Of a stretch of 42,254 nt of DNA, positions 25,497-33,497 are shown piece by piece. Source of the DNA: Acidimicrobiia bacterium (GTDB taxonomy: Bacteria; Actinomycetota; Acidimicrobiia; Spongiisociales; UBA5794); assembly GCA_026985095.1 (NCBI GenBank), contig JALSQW010000048.1, forward strand, positions 1 through 42,254, written 5' to 3'. The translations under genes were made by a program, and so were the position numbers. Below the pieces are notes generated by a model that was given only the letters and a program-made list of their open reading frames with translations, was not told where the DNA came from and did no database searches. The first letter of the stretch is position 1. Every line of letters starts with the position of its first letter.

Positions 25497-26674
25497 ATCG
25501 TCCCTTCCAGGTTCGCGATCAGTACCTCCCCGGATCCGTCCGTTCCGAACGTCGTGATGTTGCCGAGATCACCGAGGTCGGACCGCCAATGGCGGACCGA
25601 ACCGAGGCTCCCGGTGGCCCGCAGGGGAGCGCTGCGGACCCATCCGACGCAGAAATCGCCGTAGAAGTAGTGCCCTTGGAGCTCCGGGATCGCAGCGCCT
25701 CGGTACACGGGTCCGCCGATCAACGCGCACAGCCCCTCATGGGCGAGCGGCAACGTGGGCTCGATCAGGCCGGTCGGGTCGCAGCCGGTACCGTCGAAGC
25801 ACTCCGGCCCCTCCATGATGGGCCAGCCGAAGTTGGCTCCCGCCTCGTCGATGTCGACGACGTCGATCTCCTCCCACGCGTACTGGCCCACGTCGGCGAT
25901 GACGAGCAGACCCCCGTCGCGGTCGAAGGTGAACCGCCACGGGTTCCTGAGGCCGTAGGCCCATATCTCGGGGCGGACGCCTGGGGTGTCGACGAAGGGA
26001 TTGTCCGGAGGGATCGCGTACGGAGACCCGGAGTCGACGTCGATCCGCACGATCGCCCCGAGCAGCGTGGAACGATCCTGACCGTTGCCGTACTTGTCGC
26101 CGATGCCGCCGCCGTCGCCGAGGGAGACCCACAGGTAGCCATCCGGGCCGAAGCGGATCCCGCCGCCCTGGTGGTACTGGTGGGGTTGCGGAACGGTGAG
26201 GATCTCCTGGCGGGTTCGTCGATTGACGGCGTCGCGGTCGGCACGCATCGCCACCACATGCAGATCCCCGGCCGTGTCGGTGAACGTGACGTAGACCCGG
26301 GGGTCGGCGGGGAACCGTGGGTGGAACGCCAGTCCCAACATGCCCTGCTCGGCCCCGTCGTCACCGACCTCGCCGCGCAGGTCCAGGAACGGTTCGACGG
26401 CGACGTTGCCGTCACCGTCGATGACCAGGATGCGCCCCTCCTTGAGCACCGCGTAGATCCGATCGTCGCCGGGCACCGCCACCAGGTCGGTGACGGCACC
26501 GAGTTCGGCGGCGACGGTCTCGGCGGCGAGGCCCACGAACCGACCCGGCGGCGGGTCGGGCGCAGCCGTCGACGTGGTCGTCGGGACGGTGGTCGTTCCC
26601 GGGCCGATCCGGGGCCCGGCCGAGCAGGCCGCCGCCACGAACGCGAGCATCATGAAGATGGACAGTCGCCGCAT
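25463..26674 (-). CDS. Lipoprotein PQQ-dependent sugar dehydrogenase-like (paralog A)
   Basis: 403 residues. A lipobox (V-A-A-A-C) is followed by a Thr/Pro linker (residues about 22-45) and a six-bladed propeller of the glucose/sorbosone dehydrogenase (GSDH, PF07995) type. Landmarks are E-Q-G-M-L-G-L-A-F-H-P-x-F, Y-H-Q-G-G-G-I-R-F-G-P-D-G, S-L-G-D-G-G-G, G-L-R-N-P-W-R-F-T-F-D and G-H-Y-F-Y-G-D-F. Such proteins oxidise aldose sugars outside the membrane with PQQ; many family members are uncharacterised. A TAGCCT box 7 nt before ATG suggests a leaderless mRNA. A second copy lies at 31333-32604. Confidence 0.87.
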   Translation of the reverse strand: MRRLSIFMMLAFVAAACSAGPRIGPGTTTVPTTTSTAAPDPPPGRFVGLAAETVAAELGAVTDLVAVPGDDRIYAVLKEGRILVIDGDGNVAVEPFLDLRGEVGDDGAEQGMLGLAFHPRFPADPRVYVTFTDTAGDLHVVAMRADRDAVNRRTRQEILTVPQPHQYHQGGGIRFGPDGYLWVSLGDGGGIGDKYGNGQDRSTLLGAIVRIDVDSGSPYAIPPDNPFVDTPGVRPEIWAYGLRNPWRFTFDRDGGLLVIADVGQYAWEEIDVVDIDEAGANFGWPIMEGPECFDGTGCDPTGLIEPTLPLAHEGLCALIGGPVYRGAAIPELQGHYFYGDFCVGWVRSAPLRATGSLGSVRHWRSDLGDLGNITTFGTDGSGEVLIANLEGTIYRLVAERSAG

Positions 26675-26681
26675 CTGGAGC

Positions 26682-26728
26682 AGGCTACGGCTGCATGGTC
26701 GCTAGGCGGGTCCGGGTCGTGGCACAAT
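26682..26728. promoter_or_regulatory. Divergent -10 boxes, dehydrogenase A and hydrolase
   Basis: The 61-bp gap 26675-26735 contains TAGCCT on the minus strand (26687-26682), 7 nt before ATG 26674, and CACAAT on the plus strand (26723-26728, preceded by TGG as an extended -10), 7 nt before ATG 26736. No ribosome site is seen for either gene. Confidence 0.4.
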
Positions 26729-26735
26729 CGATCCC

Positions 26736-27548
26736 ATGGAGATCTTCGATCGCGACGGCACGGCACTGGCCTATCGGCAGCTCGGAACCGGACCCGTCGC
26801 CGTGTTCGTGCACGGGTTCCCCCTCGACTCGACGATGTGGCTCGAGCAGCTCGAGCTCCTCCGCGACCGGCGTCGGTGCGTCGCTGTCGACCTGCGCGGA
26901 TTCGGCTCCTCCGACGCGGTCGCCGAACCGGTCCTGGCGATGGAACAGCATGCCGAGGACGTCGCCGCGTTGAGCGACCATCTGGGGGCCGAGCGCATCG
27001 ATCTGGTCGGTCTGTCGATGGGCGGCTACGTGGCCTTGGCCTTCGCCGAGCTGTTCCCTCAGCGGCTCCGCACCCTCGCCCTGATCGACACGCGGGCAGC
27101 CGCCGACAGTGAGGGGACGCGGGCCGGCAGGGACATGATGGCCGTTCGGGTGACCGTACAGGGGCGGGGCCCGCTGGCCGTCGAGATGACCGAGGCCCTG
27201 CTGGGTCCGACCGCGTCGCTGCACATCAAGGCGCGCATGCGCACCATGGTCGAAGGGACCAGGGTGGAGACGATCGTCGCCGCGCTCGAGGGCATGAAGC
27301 AACGTCCGGCCCGGTTCGACGTGCTGTCACGCCTCTCGATCCCCGTCGGCGTCGTCGTCGGCGAGGACGACACGGCCACTCCGGTGTCGGAGGCCGAGGA
27401 GATGGTCGATGCGGCTCTGGCCGCCACGTTGACGATCGTCGAAGCTGCCGGGCACATGACCCCGATGGAGAACCCGACCGCGGTCGCCGACGCGCTCGCA
27501 CGGCTCTGGGCCCAAGCCGGCCACGAAGGGTCGCCATCGGACGGCTAA
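26736..27548 (+). CDS. Alpha/beta hydrolase
   Basis: 270 residues. The fold is identified by V-H-G-F-P-L-D (oxyanion region), D-L-R-G-F-G-S-S-D, the nucleophile elbow G-L-S-M-G-G, the acid in V-V-G-E-D-D and the catalytic His in E-A-A-G-H-M. The short cap and the G-F-P-L-D motif resemble 3-oxoadipate enol-lactonase and non-haem haloperoxidase-like members. The substrate is not known. It is followed after 31 bp by a transporter gene in the same direction and may form a unit with it. Confidence 0.83.
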   Translation: MEIFDRDGTALAYRQLGTGPVAVFVHGFPLDSTMWLEQLELLRDRRRCVAVDLRGFGSSDAVAEPVLAMEQHAEDVAALSDHLGAERIDLVGLSMGGYVALAFAELFPQRLRTLALIDTRAAADSEGTRAGRDMMAVRVTVQGRGPLAVEMTEALLGPTASLHIKARMRTMVEGTRVETIVAALEGMKQRPARFDVLSRLSIPVGVVVGEDDTATPVSEAEEMVDAALAATLTIVEAAGHMTPMENPTAVADALARLWAQAGHEGSPSDG

Positions 27549-27579
27549 CGTGTCGCCGTCGGATGGGAGGAAGGTGACC

Positions 27580-29574
27580 GTGTCGGCAGAGGCTGTCGCC
27601 GGGTACGCAGGGATCGACGACCGCGAGTACCGCAAGCGTATCCGAGCATGGGCGCTGTACGACTGGGCCAACTCGGCGTTCGCCACCACGATCCTCGCCG
27701 CGGTCCTCCCCGTCTACTACTCCCAGGTGGCGGGCCGCACCCTCGCCAGCCCGGCCCAGGCAACGGCCTACTGGTCGGCGACGCTATCGATCAGCCTGTT
27801 CCTCGTCGCCGTCCTGTCGCCCATCCTCGGGACGATCTCGGACATCAAACGCGGGAAGAAGAAGTTCCTCGCCTTCTCGATCCTGATCGGCAGCGCGGGG
27901 ACCGCCCTCCTGGTCTTCGTCGGAACCGGTGACTGGCTGCTCGCATCCGTCTTCTTCGTCATCGCCCGCTTCGGGTTCGCCGCGGGGAACGTGTTCTACG
28001 ACGCGCTCCTGCCCCACGTCGCCCGGCCCGAGGACCAGGACAGGGTCTCGACCTTCGGCTACGCCCTGGGTTACCTCGGAGGCGGGATCCTCCTGGCCGT
28101 CAACATCGCGATGATCTTCGTGCTCGGCAGCGACCTCGGGACGAGGCTGTCGTTCGTGTCGGTGGCGTTGTGGTGGTTGGTGTTCTCCATCCCGATCCTG
28201 CGGCGTGTTCCCGAACCTCCCGCCAAGGTCGCCACCGGTGCTGGCATCGTGTCGATGACCTTCGGGCGGCTCAAAGAGACCTTCCGGCATCTCCGCCAGT
28301 ACCGAGAGCTCCTCAAGTTCCTGGTCGCGTTCCTCATCTACAACGACGGGATCGGGACGATCATCGGTGTCGCAGCGATCTACGGCGCGGAGCTGGGCTT
28401 CGGCGCCATCGAGCTGATCGCCGCGATCCTCCTGGTCCAGTTCGTCGGGATCCCCTTCTCGGTCATCTTCGGCCGGATCCCCTCATCCGACGAGCCCCGA
28501 CGCGCGGTGTTCCTCGCCTTCGTCCTGTTCAACCTCGTCATGTTGCCGCTGGTCGGGATCGGGGCGCGGTTCCTCCTGCCCGCCGACGTCGCCGGAACGG
28601 CGCCGCAGCCGTACGAGGCGACGGCAGCGTCGGTCGGAGAGGGGGACTACGAGGCGGGGGAGGGCGCGGTGGTCCTGGACGGGACGTGGGAGATCCGACC
28701 TGCCGATGCGCTCGCGGGCACCACCCATCCCTACGCGTACACCGACGAGGTCGGGGCCCGTTACGAGCTGGCCTTCAACGGCGGCCGCGCCGTCGTGAGG
28801 TACGCGGAAGGTCCCGACCGGTCCCGCTGGCAGGTGCTGATCGACGGTGAGCCGGTCAGTGACGGCGACGAGCCACTCGTCGTCGATGGATACAACCCGA
28901 CGGAACGGTTCGATGTCGAGCTCGAGATCGAAGCGCCCGAGCCGGGCGAACACGTCCTGACGCTCGTCAACACCGCCGACCGTCACCCGGCCTCGAGCGG
29001 AACCGTCATGGCGGTCGGCCCGACCTCGGTGCTACCACCCGCACGACCGTCGTCGTTGCCGACGATCCTGGCTTTGCTGTTCGTCGTCGAGGTCGTGGGA
29101 CTCGCCGTCGCGTTCGCGCTCGGCAACGTCCTGTTCTCGCGGCTCGCGACGACCATGACCACCAAACGGACGATCATCTTGGCGCTCACCGTCTACGCGG
29201 CGATCGCGGTGTGGGGGTTCTTCCTCGACACCGTCGTCGAGTTCTGGTTCCTCGCCTTCATGGTGGCCGTCGTGCAAGGTGGATCCCAGGCCCTGTCCCG
29301 CAGCCTGTACGCGACCCTGTCCCCGACCTCGGAGTCCGGGGAGTTCTTCGGGTTCTTCTCGGTCATGTCGAAGTTCTCGGCCATCGTCGGACCGCTCGTG
29401 TTCGCCGCCACCGTCACGATCTTCGGATCGAGCCGACCGGCCATCTTGAGCATCATCGTGTTCTTCATCGTCGGCATCGTCCTGTTGAACCGGGTCGACG
29501 TCGAGCATGGCCGCCAGGTCGCCATCGATGCCGACGTGGAGGCGGCCGAAGCCGGAGCGATCGAACGGGACTGA
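27580..29574 (+). CDS. UMF1/Atg22-family MFS transporter with extracytoplasmic jelly-roll insert
   Basis: 664 residues from GTG 27580, chosen for GGGAGGAAGG upstream; GTG 27550 is in frame and cannot be excluded. The start Y-R-K-R-I-R-A-W-A-L-Y-D-W-A-N-S-A-F is the hallmark of UMF1/Atg22-like permeases, normally about 420-450 residues. The excess is a hydrophilic insert of about 160 residues (roughly 330-490) between membrane helices. It has R-A-V-V-R-Y-A-E-G-P-D-R, W-Q-V-L-I-D-G-E-P-V, D-G-Y-N-P-T and P-G-E-H-V-L-T-L-V elements, the pattern of a galactose-binding-like beta-sandwich. Helices resume after it. The substrate is unknown; the insert may bind a sugar or polymer outside the cell. 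Confidence 0.83.
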   Translation: MSAEAVAGYAGIDDREYRKRIRAWALYDWANSAFATTILAAVLPVYYSQVAGRTLASPAQATAYWSATLSISLFLVAVLSPILGTISDIKRGKKKFLAFSILIGSAGTALLVFVGTGDWLLASVFFVIARFGFAAGNVFYDALLPHVARPEDQDRVSTFGYALGYLGGGILLAVNIAMIFVLGSDLGTRLSFVSVALWWLVFSIPILRRVPEPPAKVATGAGIVSMTFGRLKETFRHLRQYRELLKFLVAFLIYNDGIGTIIGVAAIYGAELGFGAIELIAAILLVQFVGIPFSVIFGRIPSSDEPRRAVFLAFVLFNLVMLPLVGIGARFLLPADVAGTAPQPYEATAASVGEGDYEAGEGAVVLDGTWEIRPADALAGTTHPYAYTDEVGARYELAFNGGRAVVRYAEGPDRSRWQVLIDGEPVSDGDEPLVVDGYNPTERFDVELEIEAPEPGEHVLTLVNTADRHPASSGTVMAVGPTSVLPPARPSSLPTILALLFVVEVVGLAVAFALGNVLFSRLATTMTTKRTIILALTVYAAIAVWGFFLDTVVEFWFLAFMVAVVQGGSQALSRSLYATLSPTSESGEFFGFFSVMSKFSAIVGPLVFAATVTIFGSSRPAILSIIVFFIVGIVLLNRVDVEHGRQVAIDADVEAAEAGAIERD

Positions 29575-29611
29575 CGTCCGTGCGGCGACCGCCGGGGAGG
29601 GACGCCGCCCG

Positions 29612-29617
29612 TAGACT
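29612..29617 (+). promoter_or_regulatory. -10 box, leaderless start of the MFS gene at 29624
   Basis: TAGACT lies exactly 6 nt (CGCCCG) before ATG 29624 in the 49-bp intergenic gap. There is no ribosome site. The arrangement is the same as at 21823-21835. Confidence 0.5.
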
Positions 29618-29623
29618 CGCCCG

Positions 29624-31255
29624 ATGGTCGATGCCGTCGCCCCGCTGAAGGTCCCCCGGTTCCGCGCCCTGTGGACGTCCGCGGTGTTCTCCAACGTCGG
29701 GTCGTTCCTCCAGTCGGTCGCCGCCTCGTGGCTGATGCTCGAGCTCACCGGGTCGGCGACGTGGGTGGGGCTCATGGCTGCCGCGGCGACGCTCCCGCTG
29801 CTGTTCCTGGCGCTCATCGCGGGGGCGGTTGCCGACATCTTCGACCGCCGCAAGGTCCTCCTCGCTGCACAGACGACGATGGGGGCGGCGTCGGCGTCGA
29901 TGGCGCTCCTCACCGCCGTCGGCCGGATCACGCCCGAGTTGCTCCTCGGGCTCGGGTTGCTCCTCGGCGTGGGGCTGGCGTTCAACCTTCCCGCGTGGCA
30001 GGCAACGGTGCCCGATCTGGTTCCCCGAGGGATGGTGGCCTCGGCGGTGGCGCTCAATTCGGTCGCGTTCAACGTGGCCAGGGCGATCGGTCCCGCCATC
30101 GGTGGTGCCCTCATCGTGACCACCGGGCCGGCGGTGCCGTTCGCGGTGAACGCGGTGTCGTATCTGGGGGTGATCGTGGTGCTGGCCGTCCTGGCCCGGC
30201 GGATGCCGACGCCCGACCGGGTGGAGACCTCCATGATCTCGGCCATCGGGAACGGGATCCGTTTCGCTCGCTACACGCCGGCGTTCCGACGGCTCCTCGG
30301 TTTGGCCGCCCTCTTCGCGTTGACGTCCGCGGTCGTCCAGGCGGTGCTTCCCAACCGAACGGAGGAACTGGGAGGAGGAGCGGCCGCCTTCGGGTTCCTG
30401 CTCGGGGCGATGGGTGTGGGCGCCCTCGCGGGCGCGTTCAGCCGCGGTCCGGTCACGTCACGTCTGGGGCGTCGATCGATCCCGGTGACCGTCGCCGGCT
30501 TCGGCGGCGCCGGCGTCCTCCTCGGTGTCGCGCCGTCGTTGTGGGTGGCGGTCGTGGCGCTCCTGATCGCCGGCACGTTCTGGGTGTGGACGCTCGCCAA
30601 CCTCAACGCCACCGCCCAACTCATGTCCCCCGAGTGGGTGCGGGGACGGTCGATGGGCCTCTACACGTTGGCGTTCGTCGGGTTCCTGCCGGTCGGCTCG
30701 ATCGTGGCCGGCGTCGTGGCCGATCGGATCGGGGCGGGGGGCGCCGAGATCGTCCTGTCGGCCGGTGCCGTGCTCCTCGGCGCGGCGGCGCCCCTCCTGC
30801 GGATCCCGGCTCTCGGCGAGGTCCGGGCCCCCGAGTTCACCCGACCCAGGGTCGTCCCTGAGCACGTCGTCACCGAAGGAGGCCCGGTCCTGGTCATGAA
30901 CACCTGGAGGGTCGATCGCGATCGGCTGGCCGAGTTCTTGGAACGGATGCAGGATGTTCGGCTCATCCGCTTACGGACGGGCGCGTACCGCTGGCGTCTG
31001 TATCGCAACGCCGCCGATCCGCACGAGCTCACCGAAGTGTTCCTGGTGACGTCGTGGGAAGAGCACCTCGCACAACATGCCCGCATCGACGACGACGCTG
31101 CGGCGATCCTGCGAGACACCCGACGGTTCGACCGCGCCGGCGCACCGTCGACGGTCCATCTGGTCGCGATCGACATCGAACATCCCGAGGATTGGGATCG
31201 CCTCGCGGAGGAGCATCGCAGGTTCCACGAATCGGACGGTTCGATCCCGATGTGA
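29624..31255 (+). CDS. MFS_3-type exporter with C-terminal monooxygenase-like domain
   Basis: 543 residues. Residues 1-400 are a 12-helix MFS of the EntS/DUF894 type, with F-R-A-L-W-x-S-A-V-F-S-N-V-G-S at the start and G-A-V-A-D-I-F-D-R-R-K in loop 2-3. The remaining 140 residues form a soluble, cytoplasmic ferredoxin-like domain (V-L-V-M-N-T-W-R-V, then F-L-V-T-S-W-E-E-H-L-A-Q-H), similar to antibiotic-biosynthesis-monooxygenase folds known at the end of this family. The family includes drug and siderophore exporters; the substrate here is unknown. Confidence 0.85.
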   Translation: MVDAVAPLKVPRFRALWTSAVFSNVGSFLQSVAASWLMLELTGSATWVGLMAAAATLPLLFLALIAGAVADIFDRRKVLLAAQTTMGAASASMALLTAVGRITPELLLGLGLLLGVGLAFNLPAWQATVPDLVPRGMVASAVALNSVAFNVARAIGPAIGGALIVTTGPAVPFAVNAVSYLGVIVVLAVLARRMPTPDRVETSMISAIGNGIRFARYTPAFRRLLGLAALFALTSAVVQAVLPNRTEELGGGAAAFGFLLGAMGVGALAGAFSRGPVTSRLGRRSIPVTVAGFGGAGVLLGVAPSLWVAVVALLIAGTFWVWTLANLNATAQLMSPEWVRGRSMGLYTLAFVGFLPVGSIVAGVVADRIGAGGAEIVLSAGAVLLGAAAPLLRIPALGEVRAPEFTRPRVVPEHVVTEGGPVLVMNTWRVDRDRLAEFLERMQDVRLIRLRTGAYRWRLYRNAADPHELTEVFLVTSWEEHLAQHARIDDDAAAILRDTRRFDRAGAPSTVHLVAIDIEHPEDWDRLAEEHRRFHESDGSIPM

Positions 31256-31318
31256 CCCCCATCGCGTGGCGGTCGAGCCGCGTGGGCGTGGCCTCCGTCG
31301 CTTCGGTGCGAACCTCGG

Positions 31319-31324
31319 TAGCGT
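31319..31324 (+). promoter_or_regulatory. -10 box of dehydrogenase paralog B
   Basis: TAGCGT lies 8 nt before ATG 31333 in the 77-bp gap 31256-31332, with no ribosome site. It could head the three-gene run 31333-34433. Confidence 0.4.
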
Positions 31325-31332
31325 TGCCTGCC

Positions 31333-32604
31333 ATGGGGACGTTCCGCTCTCGCCTGGTGCTGGCCGGTACGGCCGTCTTGGCCGCGGCGTGCACCAGCGC
31401 GCCCGACACGCCGATCGTCACGACCATGGCGCCCCGCCCCACCACCACGACGGAGGCGACGACCGCGACGCCATCGGTCACCGAGCCGGAACCCCCGACC
31501 ACCGTGTCCACCCCGCCCACGACCGCCCCGGTCGACGGGTTGGCCCTCGTGTGGGAAGAGGTGCACTCGGGGTTCGCCCAGCCTGTCTTCGTCGCCGGGT
31601 ACCCCGCCGGGGATGGTGTCGACGTCTCGGCGGACGCGCTGGTCGTCGTCGACCAGCCAGGGCGACTGTGGCTCGTCGACGGGGACGATCCCGAGGTCCT
31701 CCTCGACCTCCGCGACGAGGTCCGGTTCGGCGGTGAGCAGGGGCTGTTGGGATTGGCCTTCGCCCCGGACTTCCCTGCCGATCCGCGGCTGTTCGTCGAC
31801 TACGTCGATCGGACCGGGGCCACACGGATCGTCGAGTTCCAGATCGCCTCGGGAGGGCGCACCGTGCAGAAGGGAACGGCTCGGACGGTGCTCGGGATCG
31901 ACCAACCCGCATCGAACCACAACGGGGGGATGATCGCCTTCGGTCCCGACGGCTACCTGTGGATCGGGATGGGCGACGGTGGCGGCGCCGACGACCGGTT
32001 CGGGAACGGACAGGATCCACACACCCTGCTCGGAGCGATGCTCAGGATCGACGTCTCCCGTGACGCTCCCGACCCTTACGGCATCCCTCCCGACAATCCG
32101 TACGTCGGCGGCGGTGGAGCGCCCGAGGTGTTCGCCACGGGGCTGCGGAACCCGTGGCGGTGGTCGTTCGACGGGGCGGACCTGTGGATCGGCGATGTCG
32201 GCCAGAACGAGGTGGAGGAGGTCGACGTGCTGCGTGGTGCCCCGGCGCGGGGTGGCGTCGATCTCGGATGGCCCGTGTGGGAGGGTGACCGGTGTTTCGC
32301 CGGGCCCTGCGACGATCCTTCGCCGTTCGTGTTCCCCGTCGTCACCTATGGCCACGACGAGGGGTGCTCCATCACCGGAGGGTCGGTGTACCGGGGTGCT
32401 GAGATCCCGGCGTTGGACGGCCACTACTTCTTCGCCGATTTCTGTTCCGGCATCGTGCGGTCGATCGCTCCCGACGGCGTCGTCCACGACTGGACGGATC
32501 GGGTCGGACCCATCGAAGGGGTCACGTCGTTCGGGGTCGACAACGCCGGTGAGCTCTACGTGACGCTCATCGACGGCCGCATCATGAGGTTGCGGCGTGG
32601 TTGA
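31333..32604 (+). CDS. Lipoprotein PQQ-dependent sugar dehydrogenase-like (paralog B)
   Basis: 423 residues from ATG 31333, which opens a lipoprotein signal with lipobox L-A-A-A-C and a long Thr/Pro linker (about residues 28-70). The propeller shows the same GSDH landmarks as the 25463-26674 product: E-Q-G-L-L-G-L-A-F-A-P, N-H-N-G-G-M-I-A-F-G-P-D-G, G-D-G-G-G-A-D-D, G-L-R-N-P-W-R-W-S-F-D, Y-G-H-D-E-G-C-S and G-H-Y-F-F-A-D-F-C. Cys pairs near the substrate side (R-C-F-A-G-P-C) may be disulfide linked. It overlaps the ribokinase gene by 8 bp, which hints at extracellular sugar oxidation linked to pentose use; this is inference. Confidence 0.87.
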   Translation: MGTFRSRLVLAGTAVLAAACTSAPDTPIVTTMAPRPTTTTEATTATPSVTEPEPPTTVSTPPTTAPVDGLALVWEEVHSGFAQPVFVAGYPAGDGVDVSADALVVVDQPGRLWLVDGDDPEVLLDLRDEVRFGGEQGLLGLAFAPDFPADPRLFVDYVDRTGATRIVEFQIASGGRTVQKGTARTVLGIDQPASNHNGGMIAFGPDGYLWIGMGDGGGADDRFGNGQDPHTLLGAMLRIDVSRDAPDPYGIPPDNPYVGGGGAPEVFATGLRNPWRWSFDGADLWIGDVGQNEVEEVDVLRGAPARGGVDLGWPVWEGDRCFAGPCDDPSPFVFPVVTYGHDEGCSITGGSVYRGAEIPALDGHYFFADFCSGIVRSIAPDGVVHDWTDRVGPIEGVTSFGVDNAGELYVTLIDGRIMRLRRG

Positions 32605-33451
32605 CGTCCTGGTCGTCGGGTCGGTGAACCAGGATGTCGTCGTGCGCGTCCCCCGCCATCCCGGTCCGGGAGAGACGGTGCTCGGGTCGGGGATGGCCAT
32701 GTTCGACGGAGGGAAGGGAGCGAACCAGGCGGTGGCCGCGGCTCGACTCGGTGCCCAGGTGGCGTTCGTCGGTCGGGTCGGCGCGGACGAGGCGGGAGCG
32801 GTCCTCCTCGCCGGCTTGGCATCCGAAGGGGTCGACACCCGCTGGGTGGCCGTCGACGGCGCCGTCCCCTCCGGGATGGCGATGATCACGGTCGACGCCT
32901 CCGGCGAGAACTCCATCGTCGTGGTTCCGGGAGCCAACCACGCGCTCGACACCCGAGACGTCGAACGGGCCCGTGACGCGCTCGCCCATGCCGCGGTGAC
33001 GATGCTGCAGCTCGAGGTTCCGCTCGAGGCGGTCGCTCGCGCCGCCGAGCTCGCCGCCGGGATCGTCGTCCTGAACCCGGCCCCTGCCCGGTCGCTTCCT
33101 TCCGGGCTGCTGGGATCGGTCGACGTCCTGGTTCCCAACGAGCATGAGCTGGAGGTCCTGGTGGGTTCGGGCGATCCGGAGGCGGCCAGGGAGCTGGACG
33201 TCCAGACGGTGGTCGTCACCCTCGGTGCGGACGGCGCGGTGATCGTCACCGCCGACGAGCTGCTGGCGGTCCCGGCTCCCCCGGTCGATGCGGTCGACAC
33301 GACCGGGGCGGGGGATGCCTTCTGCGGGGCGCTCGCCTGGGCCCTGTCGCAGGGGCGTGCCATCGAGGACGCCGTCGAGGTCGCCGTGGAGGTGGGTGCC
33401 GCGGCGACGACCGCGCGAGGCGCCCGCGGAGGTGTACCGCCTCGTCGATGA
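32597..33451 (+). CDS. rbsK: Ribokinase (PfkB family)
   Basis: 284 residues from GTG 32597, overlapping the upstream stop by 8 bp. It is slightly shorter than E. coli RbsK (309). The N-terminal G-S-V-N-Q-D-V-V, the substrate motif G-G-K-G-A-N-Q-A, the V-P-N-E-H-E loop and the ATP/catalytic motif D-T-T-G-A-G-D-A-F are all intact, matching ribokinases better than fructokinases. It phosphorylates D-ribose to ribose 5-phosphate. With the nucleoside hydrolase immediately downstream it forms a simple ribonucleoside salvage route: the hydrolase frees ribose, the kinase traps it. Confidence 0.9.
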   Translation: MVDVLVVGSVNQDVVVRVPRHPGPGETVLGSGMAMFDGGKGANQAVAAARLGAQVAFVGRVGADEAGAVLLAGLASEGVDTRWVAVDGAVPSGMAMITVDASGENSIVVVPGANHALDTRDVERARDALAHAAVTMLQLEVPLEAVARAAELAAGIVVLNPAPARSLPSGLLGSVDVLVPNEHELEVLVGSGDPEAARELDVQTVVVTLGADGAVIVTADELLAVPAPPVDAVDTTGAGDAFCGALAWALSQGRAIEDAVEVAVEVGAAATTARGARGGVPPRR

Positions 33452-33482
33452 CGAGCCGGTTCGGGAGCCGCCGCCGAGGCGG

Positions 33483-33488
33483 TAGCCT
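33483..33488 (+). promoter_or_regulatory. Possible -10 box before the nucleoside hydrolase
   Basis: TAGCCT lies 9 nt before ATG 33498 in the 46-bp gap after ribokinase. No ribosome site is visible, so the gene may also have its own near-leaderless transcript. Confidence 0.3.
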
Positions 33489-33497
33489 GCCGCAGCC

